From Stutzerimonas stutzeri (GTDB lineage: Bacteria > Pseudomonadota > Gammaproteobacteria > Pseudomonadales > Pseudomonadaceae): a DNA stretch of 64,000 bases. The stretch lies in contig NZ_JAAMQZ010000001.1 of assembly GCF_013522825.1 (NCBI RefSeq), positions 1 through 64,000 on the forward strand, read 5' to 3'. The translations under genes and the position numbers were made by a program. Positions 29,060 to 36,750 of this stretch are shown in pieces (positions within the stretch are counted from its first letter, which is position 1; each line of letters starts with the position of its first letter). The notes beneath the pieces are model-generated. The model was not told the DNA's origin, did no database searches, and worked only from the letters and a program-made list of their open reading frames with translations.

Positions 29060-29260
29060 AAACCACCTCGGCAAAGAACGGCAACTGACCAATAGACAGC
29101 ACCCAGCAGCTTCGGGTGCCTCAACCGTCCGCTTGCATGAAATGAACAAAATGCGATGTCCACTGCCGATAAGAAACGAACACCGTATTATTCCGCGGCC
29201 AGATCACCTATTGCCCGAGCCCTGCTTCGAGGCGAATAACCATCGCCAAGGAGCCCATGC

Positions 29261-30214
29261 ATGATGAAGAGAAGCGATGCCGCCTGGACCCTGGTCGGCA
29301 TCACTGCGGTACTGCTTTGCGGCTATCTGCTCTATCAGGAAATTCGCACGCTCTCGCTGGCCGAGCTCGCCGAAAGCCTCGCGGCCATCAGTTACCGCAA
29401 CTGGCTGCTGGCAGGGCTGGCAACCCTTGGCGCCTATGTCGCGCTCGCCTGGTACGACCGAATAGCCATCGCCCATCTGGGCAAGCGAATCTCCTGGTGG
29501 TTCATCACCCTCTGCTCGTTCACCACCTACGCCCTGGCGCATAACATAGGCGCATCGGTGTTTTCCGGCGCGGTCGTGCGCTACCGGGCCTACCGCAGCA
29601 AAGGGCTCACGCCACAGGAGATCGGCGTGCTGATCGTATTCTGTTCGCTGACCTTCTTCCTCGGCACCCTGCTGGCCGGCGGCGCAGTCCTGGTTCTGAA
29701 GCCTGAACTGCTGAACCGACTCATCGATGTGCAACCCTGGGTATCGACCGCCATCGGCCTGTCTCTGATGTCCCTGGTCGGGCTCTACGTGACAGGCGCC
29801 TGGCGGCAGTTGGCGCCGTTTCGCATCGGCAAATGGCGGATCGAATACCCGCGCCTGCCGATCGTCGGCAAACAACTGATTGCGGCCCCGCTTGAGCTTG
29901 TCTGCGCTGCCGCAATCATCTATTTCGCACTCCCCGCAGCGGAAAATCCCGGCTATCTGGTGGTGCTCGGCGTGTTTCTCGCCTCCTTTTCGCTGGCCCT
30001 GCTCTCTCATGCACCGGGCGGGCTTGGCGTGCTTGAAGTGACCTTTCTGGCCGCGCTTCCGGAGCTGGACACCGCCGACGTCCTGGCCGCCTTGATCGTC
30101 TTCAGGGGCTTTTACCTGATCCTGCCCTTCGCCCTGGCGATTCTCGTCGTCACGGTATTCGAAACCACCCAATGGGCGGAGAAGCGCAAGCGGGGCTCGA
30201 CACCCGGCCCGTAA
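29261..30214 (+). CDS. LPG synthase-like (flippase) transmembrane protein
   Basis: A 317-aa integral membrane protein with about eight hydrophobic helices, resembling the flippase half of MprF/lysylphosphatidylglycerol synthases (UPF0104). Typical stretches are ISWWFITLCSFTTYALAHNIGASVFSGAVVRYRAY (about 78-112) and HAPGGLGVLEVTFLAALP (about 248-265). The catalytic LPG synthase domain is absent, so it may move a lipid or lipid-linked substrate across the membrane; the substrate is unknown. An AAGGAG site seven bases upstream supports the ATG. It is divergent from the P450 gene across a 200-bp gap. Confidence 0.8.
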   Translation: MMKRSDAAWTLVGITAVLLCGYLLYQEIRTLSLAELAESLAAISYRNWLLAGLATLGAYVALAWYDRIAIAHLGKRISWWFITLCSFTTYALAHNIGASVFSGAVVRYRAYRSKGLTPQEIGVLIVFCSLTFFLGTLLAGGAVLVLKPELLNRLIDVQPWVSTAIGLSLMSLVGLYVTGAWRQLAPFRIGKWRIEYPRLPIVGKQLIAAPLELVCAAAIIYFALPAAENPGYLVVLGVFLASFSLALLSHAPGGLGVLEVTFLAALPELDTADVLAALIVFRGFYLILPFALAILVVTVFETTQWAEKRKRGSTPGP

Positions 30215-30332
30215 CGGAGCCGTTGAAAACGCAGGTCTTTAACTGATTGTCACGGAACAGCACATTGGCCCTATAGCCAAGCTCTCAGCGACAGGCGATG
30301 ATTCCGCCCTTAATCGAAACGAACCGACCCAG

Positions 30333-31073
30333 ATGACCGACTCACATACCCGCCAGCCGACCGAGCACAAGCCCCGCCCCCTGATCGACCTGCTGATAAG
30401 CATCCTGATCCCTTCGCTGATTCTCATGAAGCTCAGCGGTGAAGGGCGACTGGGGGCAGACGGCGCACTGGTGCTGGCGCTGGCATTCCCTCTCGGCTGG
30501 GGCCTTTTCGAGCTGGTGAAATATCGCAAATTCAACTGGATCGCCCTGCTGGGGCTGATCAGCGTGCTGCTGACCGGCGGCATTGGCCTGTTGCAGCTGG
30601 ACCCGCAATGGCTGGCCATCAAGGAAGCGGCCATCCCCGGGATCATCGGTATCGCCGTACTGGGCTCGACCCGTACGCGCTTTCCGCTGATCCGCACGCT
30701 GCTCTACAACCCCAAGGTGCTCAACGTCGACAAGGTTCACGAGCAGCTCGAACGCAACGGCCAGACGGCTCACTTCGAGATCCGCCTGTTGCGCGCCACC
30801 TACTTTCTCAGCGGTACCTTCTTCTTTTCGTCCTTCATGAATTACGTGCTGGCCAAGTGGATCGTCAACAGCCCGGCCGGCAGCGAGGCCTTCAATGCCG
30901 AACTGGGCCGCATGACCCTGCTCAGCTACCCGATGATCGCCATTCCCAGCATGGCGATGATGATGGCGATCTTCTATTACCTCTGGCGCACCATCCACGG
31001 GCTGACCGGGCTGCGCCTGGAAGAAATCATTGCCACTGGCGCGCAGGACGGACAATCCGACAAACAGCCCTGA
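30333..31073 (+). CDS. VC0807 family membrane protein
   Basis: A 246-aa protein with about six hydrophobic segments and a VC0807-family pattern: RPLIDLLISILIPSLILMKLS at the start, FPLGWGLFELVKYRKFNWIALLGLISVLLTGGIGLL (about 50-90), then LLRATYFLSGTFFFSSFMNYVLAKWIV. The family has no established function and is sometimes labelled a transporter without evidence. The C-terminal ~20 residues are polar and cytoplasmic-looking. It follows the flippase-like gene by 118 bp on the same strand and is followed by repeat elements. Confidence 0.75.
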   Translation: MTDSHTRQPTEHKPRPLIDLLISILIPSLILMKLSGEGRLGADGALVLALAFPLGWGLFELVKYRKFNWIALLGLISVLLTGGIGLLQLDPQWLAIKEAAIPGIIGIAVLGSTRTRFPLIRTLLYNPKVLNVDKVHEQLERNGQTAHFEIRLLRATYFLSGTFFFSSFMNYVLAKWIVNSPAGSEAFNAELGRMTLLSYPMIAIPSMAMMMAIFYYLWRTIHGLTGLRLEEIIATGAQDGQSDKQP

Positions 31074-31088
31074 CTGCCTAATAGAGCA

Positions 31089-31241
31089 GGGCGATCGGGC
31101 TATGGCGTCATTCTGCGATGGGCGTTCGATAAAAGCGCTGGAGGCTGGACGAAAAACGCCATGTGCGCTCGAACCTGGATCGCTTGTCGTTCAGCCTCCA
31201 GCTTTCCAGCGCTGTTTTCAGCTCTTTGGCGCATAGCGCGG
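31089..31241 (+). repeat. long nested inverted repeat, copy 1
   Basis: About 153 bp. The outer ends are inverted repeats (GGGCGATCGGGCTATGGCG at 31089 against the complement of GCGCATAGCGCGG at 31229-31241). Inside is a second inverted repeat (GCGCTGGAGGCTGGACGA at 31135-31152, matched by TCGTTCAGCCTCCAGC). It reads opposite to copy 2 (33465-33620) and matches its reverse complement with only about ten differences. It begins 15 bp after the VC0807-family gene. Confidence 0.85.
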
Positions 31242-31294
31242 AGGCTGATTTCAACGCGGCATGATCGGGCGCAGTAATCTGTAAACGCCCTCTC

Positions 31295-31435
31295 AGAACC
31301 TGTTCAAAGTCTCGCGAGCTAGAGCAATGCAAGGCAAAAACAGGCGAGGACGCGGAGTTTACAGCTGTAAATGAGTAGTCCGAGCCTGTTTTTAACGCAG
31401 CAGTGCCGACGCGCAGCAGACTTTGGACAGGTTCT
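31295..31435. repeat. MITE-like element overlapping the AEC transporter stop
   Basis: About 141 bp with 18-bp terminal inverted repeats: AGAACCTGTTCAAAGTCT (31295-31312) and its complement with one mismatch (31418-31435). Near the centre is a perfect palindrome, TTTACAGCTGTAAA, flanked by AAAAACAGGC and GCCTGTTTTT. There is no open frame of note. The right end contributes the first base of the AEC gene's stop codon (31435-31437). No target duplication is obvious. Confidence 0.75.
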
Positions 31436-32334
31436 CACACCGCCATCAGCCACATCCACAATGGCAAGGTGGCAGCCGACAGCAGAGTGGACAGAAAGAC
31501 CGCCGAACTGACCGCGCGGGTATCTTCTGGATTGGCCACGAAGGCCAGTACATTGACACCACTCGGGCAGGCGGCCAGCAACACCAGCACCGCACGCGCT
31601 TCCTGGCCCAGCCCCGGCAGCAGGCCGCTGAAATACCACACCAGCAGCGGAAAGACGCCCAGCTTGACCAGGGTCAGCACCAGCGCAGCCATATTGGGAC
31701 GCAGGCGATAACGCGACAGACTGAGCCCCAGCACCATCAGCGCACAGGGCAATGCCGCCTGGGCCAGCCAGTCGGCCATACGCCAGAGCGGCTGCGGCAG
31801 ATCCAGATTGGAAACGTTCAGCGCCGCCCCCAGCAGTAATCCGACGATCAGCGGGTTGGCCAGGTTCTTCAGCAATGATCGGGCACTGACCTTCTGCCCC
31901 GAGCCGAAGGCACTGTAGAAGCTCTGCAGTGAAAACAGAATCAGGCTGTGGAACACCAGAATGGCGAAGACATAGACCAGGCTCGCCGCACCCAGCAGGG
32001 TGGTTACCAGGGGAATTCCGACAAGCACATTGTTCGAATAGGCGGCAGTCAATCCCAGTGCGGACGAGCGCCCGAGCAAACGGTGGGTAACCAGCCCGAC
32101 TACGGCAAAGACCGTCAGCACCGGGCCGAAATAGGCCAGCAACAGCATCGGCGACATGCCATCGCCCAGCTCGGCCCGGGCGATGCCGGTGAACAGAATC
32201 GCTGGCATGAACAGCTTGAAGGTGATGTTGGCAAGGCCGGTCGCCGCCTCACCGGCGAGCCAGCGCCGCCAGCCCAGCACATAGCCGAGCATGATCAAGC
32301 CAAAGATAGGCACAATCGCCTGAAGTACGCTCAC
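31435..32334 (-). CDS. AEC family transporter
   Basis: A 299-aa membrane protein of the auxin efflux carrier (AEC, PF03547) family with about ten helices in two five-helix halves: QAIVPIFGLIMLGYVLGWRRWL at the N terminus, NNVLVGIPLV in the middle, PCALMVLGLSLSRYR and ACPSGVNVLAFVANPED near the C terminus. Bacterial members export or import small organic acids such as malate; the substrate here is unknown. I start at a GTG (VSVLQAIVP) with GGAG eight bases upstream rather than 18 codons earlier. The stop codon overlaps the end of a MITE-like repeat. Confidence 0.85.
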   Translation of the reverse strand: MSVLQAIVPIFGLIMLGYVLGWRRWLAGEAATGLANITFKLFMPAILFTGIARAELGDGMSPMLLLAYFGPVLTVFAVVGLVTHRLLGRSSALGLTAAYSNNVLVGIPLVTTLLGAASLVYVFAILVFHSLILFSLQSFYSAFGSGQKVSARSLLKNLANPLIVGLLLGAALNVSNLDLPQPLWRMADWLAQAALPCALMVLGLSLSRYRLRPNMAALVLTLVKLGVFPLLVWYFSGLLPGLGQEARAVLVLLAACPSGVNVLAFVANPEDTRAVSSAVFLSTLLSAATLPLWMWLMAV

Positions 32335-32461
32335 ACAGGATTCTCCACAAACGACGCGGCCCAATGTCACGCCGCAAAAAGGTCGCAAGAATACCCCGCG
32401 CCGGGGGTGAGATCACCTGATGGCGATGACGTCGGAATGCATTGCCGGCCCGCACTGGCCT

Positions 32462-33385
32462 TCAGGAGTTCGCCGCAGATACCCTGTGTCCGGCCAGCGT
32501 GTCGAGCACACTGGCCAGGTCGTCATGCCAGTTCCGCAGGGCGATGTCGAAGGTCTGCTCGAACTTCGTGCAGTTCAGCACCGACCAGGCCGGTCGGCGC
32601 GCAGGCGTGGGGTATTGCACGGTAGTGATTGCCGACACTTGCGGTATTTTCACCAGCAGGCCCCTTGCCGCAGCCTGACGAAAGATCTCCTGTGCGAAGT
32701 CGAACCAACTGCACGGCGGATGACCGCTGTAGTGGTAAAGCCCCCAGGCAAGAGTGCCTTTGTGCGCATAGCGCTGAGCCAGTTGCAGCAGGACCTCGGC
32801 AAGGCTGCCAGCCTGGGTGGGGCAACCGAACTGATCGGCAACCACCGACAGCGCATCGCGCTGCTGCCCGAGACGCAGCATGGTCTTGACGAAGTTGTGC
32901 CCGTGCACGCCATACACCCAGCTGGTGCGCACGATCACATGCCGCTCCAGAACCGCCTGGATCGCGACCTCCCCTGCCCGCTTGCTGGCGCCATAGACAC
33001 CGGTTGGCGCCACCGGATCGGTTTCACGATAGGCCTCTGGCGTGGTTCCGGAAAAGCCCGTCTCGCCGGAAAACACATAGTCGGTGGAGATATGCAGCAA
33101 GGGGATATCGGCCTGTCGTGCAGCCTCGGCCAGCCGGGCCACGCCATCACGGTTGACCGCATAGGCCTGTTCGGCCTGCGTCTCGGCATTGTCGACGTGC
33201 GTATAGGCGGCAGCGTTGATGATCAACCCCGGCCTGAACTGACCAACCAGTTCCTCGATCCGATGGCTATCGGTGATATCCAACTGTTTCCGAGTCATGC
33301 CCAGCGCCTCGAGACCGTACACGCGGGCTCGGTCTACCAACTCGTGGCCGACCTGGCCACTGGCACCGCATACAAGGATTCGCAT
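32462..33385 (-). CDS. rmlD: dTDP-4-dehydrorhamnose reductase
   Basis: Reduces dTDP-4-keto-rhamnose to dTDP-L-rhamnose. The 307-aa SDR protein opens with MRILVCGASGQVGHEL (glycine-rich NADPH loop), and has NAAAYTHVDNAE, the HISTDYVFSG strand and the catalytic YGASKRAGE (Y-x3-K, about 128-132). Substrate-domain motifs RTSWVYG and VVADQFGCPT match RmlD. The partner genes rmlB, rmlA and rmlC are not in the window, unlike the usual rmlBDAC operon, so this may be a second or relocated copy. It is 128 bp upstream of the AEC gene on the same strand. Confidence 0.85.
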   Translation of the reverse strand: MRILVCGASGQVGHELVDRARVYGLEALGMTRKQLDITDSHRIEELVGQFRPGLIINAAAYTHVDNAETQAEQAYAVNRDGVARLAEAARQADIPLLHISTDYVFSGETGFSGTTPEAYRETDPVAPTGVYGASKRAGEVAIQAVLERHVIVRTSWVYGVHGHNFVKTMLRLGQQRDALSVVADQFGCPTQAGSLAEVLLQLAQRYAHKGTLAWGLYHYSGHPPCSWFDFAQEIFRQAAARGLLVKIPQVSAITTVQYPTPARRPAWSVLNCTKFEQTFDIALRNWHDDLASVLDTLAGHRVSAANS

Positions 33386-33464
33386 CGGGTCATCACCTCA
33401 TCGAGAGCTCGTCAATAATGGCGAGCTCGGAATTGTAAAGCAGATTCGATTCACGCTCATCAGG

Positions 33465-33620
33465 CCGCGCTATGCGCTCAAAGAGCCGAAAACAGCGCTG
33501 GACAGCTGGAGGCTGAACGACAAGCGATCCAGGTGCGAGCGCACATGGCGTTTTTTCGTCCAGCCTCCAGCGCCTTTATCGAACGCCCATCGCAGAATGA
33601 CGCCATAGCGCGATCGCCCT
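33465..33620 (-). repeat. long nested inverted repeat, copy 2
   Basis: About 156 bp, inverted relative to copy 1. Outer ends: CCGCGCTATGCGCTC (33465 onward) and CGCCATAGCGCGATCGCCC (33601-33619). Inner arms: GCGCTGGACAGCTGGAGGCTGAACGA and TCGTCCAGCCTCCAGCGC, separated by a spacer containing GCGATCCAGGTGCGAGCGC. It lies between rmlD and the small basic protein gene. Together with copy 1 it brackets the AEC and rmlD genes. Confidence 0.85.
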
Positions 33621-33797
33621 GAAGTACCGGCCTAGTGCGGTCCGTGCCTCGTTCAGGCCCGTTTTGAAGGCATTTGTTCCCAGGCAGCAGGTAATTACAG
33701 GGGCTGTTTCGATAGCCGGTGAAACTCGCGACCTGCAGTGCGGCCAAAACAGGAACAACCGGAGTCATCATCACGAATCCGCACGAGGATCGATGTC
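33621..33797. other. intergenic stretch before the small basic protein gene
   Basis: With copy 2 this completes a 412-bp gene-free gap (33386-33797). I see no strong promoter pair, terminator or open frame here; the ribosome site of the next gene (GAGGA) is at its end. Confidence 0.4.
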
Positions 33798-34196
33798 ATG
33801 CCCAGAGGCGATAAATCCAGCTATACGGATAAGCAGCAGCGCAAGGCCGAGCATATCGAACAGAGCTATGAAGAGCGTGGGGTAGCGCCCAAGGAAGCCG
33901 AGGCGCGCGCCTGGGCCACCGTCAACAAGCAATCCGGTGGCGGGGAGCGCAAGGGCAGCTCGGGACAGAAGAAAAGCGAGACGGCCAAGCGCGCCGACCG
34001 CAAGGACTCGGCCCATCGCGCGGCACAGACCCGCACCGGCGCCTCCCCCAACAAGGGCTCGGCACGGGACAGGCAATCCGGCAGCACCTCGCTAACCGAT
34101 CTCAGCCGCGACGAACTGATGCAAAAGGCCCGTGAACGCGATATCCGGGGGCGCTCGAAGATGCGCAAGCATGAGCTGCTGCAGGCGTTGAGCTGA
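33798..34196 (+). CDS. small basic protein with C-terminal Rho_N-like motif
   Basis: A 132-aa hydrophilic, Lys/Arg/Ser-rich protein. Residues 1-45 (GDKSSYTDKQQRKAEHIEQS, then EERGVAPKEAEARAWATVN) match small proteins often labelled plasmid stabilisation or ChaB-like. A disordered, KGS-rich linker spans about 46-95. The last ~35 residues (LTDLSRDELMQKARERDI, then RSKMRKHELLQAL) resemble the Rho N-terminal/SAP fold that binds nucleic acid. No signal peptide or membrane helix is seen. A nucleic-acid-associated or stress role is inference. It stands alone between repeats, on the opposite strand from lpxC. Confidence 0.7.
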   Translation: MPRGDKSSYTDKQQRKAEHIEQSYEERGVAPKEAEARAWATVNKQSGGGERKGSSGQKKSETAKRADRKDSAHRAAQTRTGASPNKGSARDRQSGSTSLTDLSRDELMQKARERDIRGRSKMRKHELLQALS

Positions 34197-34225
34197 AAGC
34201 GAGCCAGGGTCGATGATCACCTAGC

Positions 34226-34253
34226 AGGTCGGGTCACGCTTCACCGACCCGAC
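34226..34253. repeat. REP-like palindrome, copy A
   Basis: AGGTCGGGTCACGCTTCACCGACCCGAC: the arms GTCGGGT and ACCCGAC form a hairpin. The same sequence, with one change, recurs inverted at 57570-57598. Confidence 0.7.
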
Positions 34254-34299
34254 AGGCGAGCGGCCAGGCGCGTTAAATGCTGAGGTGTCAGGCATGAAT

Positions 34300-34353
34300 T
34301 GTCGGATTACGCTTCGGATCGTCGGATTACGCCTTCGGCTAATCCGACCTACA
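34300..34353. repeat. second REP-like palindrome with a partial tandem copy
   Basis: GTCGGATTACGCCTTCGGCTAATCCGAC (34321-34348) forms a hairpin with ATCCGAC ends. Directly before it is a partial tandem copy (TGTCGGATTACGCTTCGGATC, 34300-34320). The ends, TAGGTCGG and ATCCGAC, resemble those of the REP at 34226, suggesting related families. Confidence 0.65.
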
Positions 34354-34445
34354 ACAGGCTGCGCCTCGGATATTCGCGGCTGAAGCCGCTCTCACAAGGG
34401 ATTCCTCTCACGGGCTCGCAACGGCTATTAACGGGGACAGAGCCT

Positions 34446-34469
34446 AAAAAAAAGCCACCCGAAGGTGGC
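34446..34469 (-). terminator. Rho-independent terminator after lpxC
   Basis: On the minus strand: GCCACC, loop TTCG, GGTGGC, then eight T (34446-34453). It lies 24 bp beyond the lpxC stop and ends the dcw-lpxC gene series. Confidence 0.88.
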
Positions 34470-34493
34470 CTTGAAAAGGAAAGAGAGTACTGC

Positions 34494-35405
34494 TCAGCCG
34501 GCGGCTGCCGGGCGCATGTAGGAGATCGGCGCGGTCTGGGAGTCATCGAAGGTCACCATTTCCCACGCATCCTTCTGTTCCATCAGGGTGCGCAGCAAGC
34601 GGTTATTCAATGCATGTCCGGATTTGAAGCCGCGGAATTCACCGATCAGGCTTGTGCCCAGCAAGTACAGGTCACCAATTGCATCGAGAATCTTGTGCTT
34701 GACGAACTCGTCCTCGTAACGCAGGCCATCTTCGTTCAGCACCTGGTCTTCGTCGACCACGATCGCATTATCGACACTGCCACCCAGAGCCAGATTGTTC
34801 GAGCGCAGGAATTCGATGTCGCGCATGAACCCGAAAGTTCGCGCACGGCTGACTTCCTTGACGAAGGAAGTGCTGGAGAAATCCACGCTGGCAGTCTGGG
34901 TACGACCCTTGAATACCGGATGGTCAAAATCGATCTCGAAACTCACCTTGAAGCCTTCGAACGGCAGAAAGGTGGCGCGCTTGTCGCCGTCTTCCACCGT
35001 GACTTCACGGATGATGCGGATGAACTTCTTGGGGGCGTCCTGCTCCTGCAGGCCAGCCGATTGGATCAGGAATACGAAAGGACCAGCGCTGCCATCCATG
35101 ATCGGCACTTCCGATGCCGACAGTTCGACATAGGCATTGTCGATGCCAAGCCCGGCCATCGCCGAGAGCAGATGCTCCACCGTGTCGACCTTGACGTCAC
35201 CGCTGATCAGTGTCGTCGACATGGTGGTCTCGCCGACATTTTCGGCCCGCGCGGCAATCTGTACCGGCGGATTGAGGTCGGTGCGGCAGAACACGATTCC
35301 AGTATCCACAGGTGCCGGCTTCAGGGTCAGGTAGACCTTTTCCCCCGAATGCAGGCCGACGCCCGTGGCGCGAATGATGTTCTTCAAGGTGCGTTGTCTG
35401 ATCAT
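34494..35405 (-). CDS. lpxC: UDP-3-O-acyl-N-acetylglucosamine deacetylase
   Basis: Zinc amidase performing the committed step of lipid A synthesis. The 303-aa protein has all metal and catalytic residues at canonical positions: H78, H237 and D241 (in HKILD) bind zinc and H264 is the catalytic base; E77 precedes H78 in the TVEHLL motif. The ATG gives [21 protein letters not shown], the family start. It follows ftsZ after 111 bp that contain its own extended -10 promoter, and is followed by a strong terminator. In E. coli LpxC level is set by FtsH proteolysis; the same is not known from this sequence. Confidence 0.97.
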   Translation of the reverse strand: MIRQRTLKNIIRATGVGLHSGEKVYLTLKPAPVDTGIVFCRTDLNPPVQIAARAENVGETTMSTTLISGDVKVDTVEHLLSAMAGLGIDNAYVELSASEVPIMDGSAGPFVFLIQSAGLQEQDAPKKFIRIIREVTVEDGDKRATFLPFEGFKVSFEIDFDHPVFKGRTQTASVDFSSTSFVKEVSRARTFGFMRDIEFLRSNNLALGGSVDNAIVVDEDQVLNEDGLRYEDEFVKHKILDAIGDLYLLGTSLIGEFRGFKSGHALNNRLLRTLMEQKDAWEMVTFDDSQTAPISYMRPAAAG

Positions 35406-35456
35406 GGCTTGGTTTCGCTAGTGCGCTGTTGCGAATGGTTTCCAACAAAGGCGGCG

Positions 35457-35462
35457 ATCATA
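35457..35462 (-). promoter_or_regulatory. extended -10 promoter of lpxC
   Basis: Minus strand TGC-TATGAT: an extended -10 (TGn) with a 5-of-6 -10 hexamer, about 52 bp before the lpxC ATG. The -35 region (TATTCA, 17 bp upstream) is poor, as is usual for extended -10 promoters. Confidence 0.55.
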
Positions 35463-35516
35463 GCAGAAGCCTACTTTGCTGAATACCAATCACGGCGATA
35501 GTCCTGATAAACCCAA

Positions 35517-36704
35517 TCAATCAGCCTGACGACGCAGGAAAGCTGGAATATCCAGATAGTCGAGATCCTCCTGGGGATTCAGCTTGGCCGCGGTAGCGGC
35601 GGCATGGGCCTGGTTGCGCATGATGGTCGGGCGGTCCAGGTCACGGTAGTTCACCGCAGCCTGATCCTGGCGCGGGGCCGGCGCGGCTTGCGACGCGACA
35701 GCGGCAGCCTGCACGGTATTGTCCACGACCTTGACCGGCTTTTCGTTGCGCGGGCCAAGACCGGTCGCGACCACGGTGACATGCAGCTCGTCGGTCATTT
35801 CCGGATCGATCACGGCGCCGACCTTGACGGTGGCTTCGTCGGAGGCGAAGGCCTCGATGATTTCACCAACGGCGGCGTACTCGCCCAGGGACAGGTCCAG
35901 ACCGGCGGTGATGTTCACCAGGATGCCGCGCGCGCCCTGCAGGTTGACGTCCTCGAGCAGCGGATTGCGAATCGCCGCCTCGGTGGCTTCACGGGCGCGG
36001 TTCGGCCCGGTGGCGCAACCGGTGCCCATCATCGCCATGCCCATTTCACCCATGACGGTCTTGACGTCGGCGAAGTCGACGTTCATCAGGCCTGGACGCT
36101 GCATGATGTCGGAAATGCCACGCACCGCACCGGTGAGAACGTCATCGGCCTTGGCGAAAGCGGACAGCAGGCTGGCGTCCTTGCCGAGGATGGTCAGCAG
36201 TTTTTCGTTGGGAATGGTGATCAGCGAATCGACGCACTCGGACAGCTGACGAATGCCCTCGTCGGCGACCTGCATACGGCGACGCCCCTCGAACGGGAAC
36301 GGACGGGTCACCACGGCAACGGTGAGAATGCCCATTTCCTTGGCCACCGAAGCGATCACAGGCGCCGCACCGGTGCCGGTGCCGCCGCCCATGCCGGTGG
36401 TGATGAATACCATATCGGCGCCCTGCAGCACCTCGGCGATGCGCTCGCGGTCATCCATCGCAGCCTGACGGCCGATGTCAGGATTGGTACCCGCACCCAG
36501 GCCCTTGGTAATGGCGGAACCCAACTGCAGTACGGTCCGCACTTCGATTTTCTTCAGCGCCTGAGCATCGGTGTTGGCGCAGATGAACTCCACGCCTTCA
36601 ACGTTGTTGCGCACCATGTGGTTGACGGCATTGCCGCCGCCTCCGCCTACGCCAATCACCTTGATGACTGCACTTTGCGGGGTATGATCTACGAGTTCGA
36701 ACAT
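35517..36704 (-). CDS. ftsZ: cell division protein FtsZ
   Basis: Tubulin-like GTPase that forms the division ring. The 395-aa protein has IKVIGVGGGGGNAVNHMV near the N terminus, the tubulin signature GGGTGTGAAP (about 105-114), the T7 loop NVDFADVKTVM, a variable linker and the C-terminal peptide DYLDIPAFLRRQAD that binds FtsA and ZipA. A GGAAGGAGAGGG ribosome site precedes the ATG. It follows ftsA by 46 bp at the end of the dcw cluster, before lpxC. Confidence 0.98.
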   Translation of the reverse strand: MFELVDHTPQSAVIKVIGVGGGGGNAVNHMVRNNVEGVEFICANTDAQALKKIEVRTVLQLGSAITKGLGAGTNPDIGRQAAMDDRERIAEVLQGADMVFITTGMGGGTGTGAAPVIASVAKEMGILTVAVVTRPFPFEGRRRMQVADEGIRQLSECVDSLITIPNEKLLTILGKDASLLSAFAKADDVLTGAVRGISDIMQRPGLMNVDFADVKTVMGEMGMAMMGTGCATGPNRAREATEAAIRNPLLEDVNLQGARGILVNITAGLDLSLGEYAAVGEIIEAFASDEATVKVGAVIDPEMTDELHVTVVATGLGPRNEKPVKVVDNTVQAAAVASQAAPAPRQDQAAVNYRDLDRPTIMRNQAHAAATAAKLNPQEDLDYLDIPAFLRRQAD

Positions 36705-36750
36705 GTCCCTCTCTCCTTCCAGCTTTCTAGTTGTGGTACTGCCGCACTGC

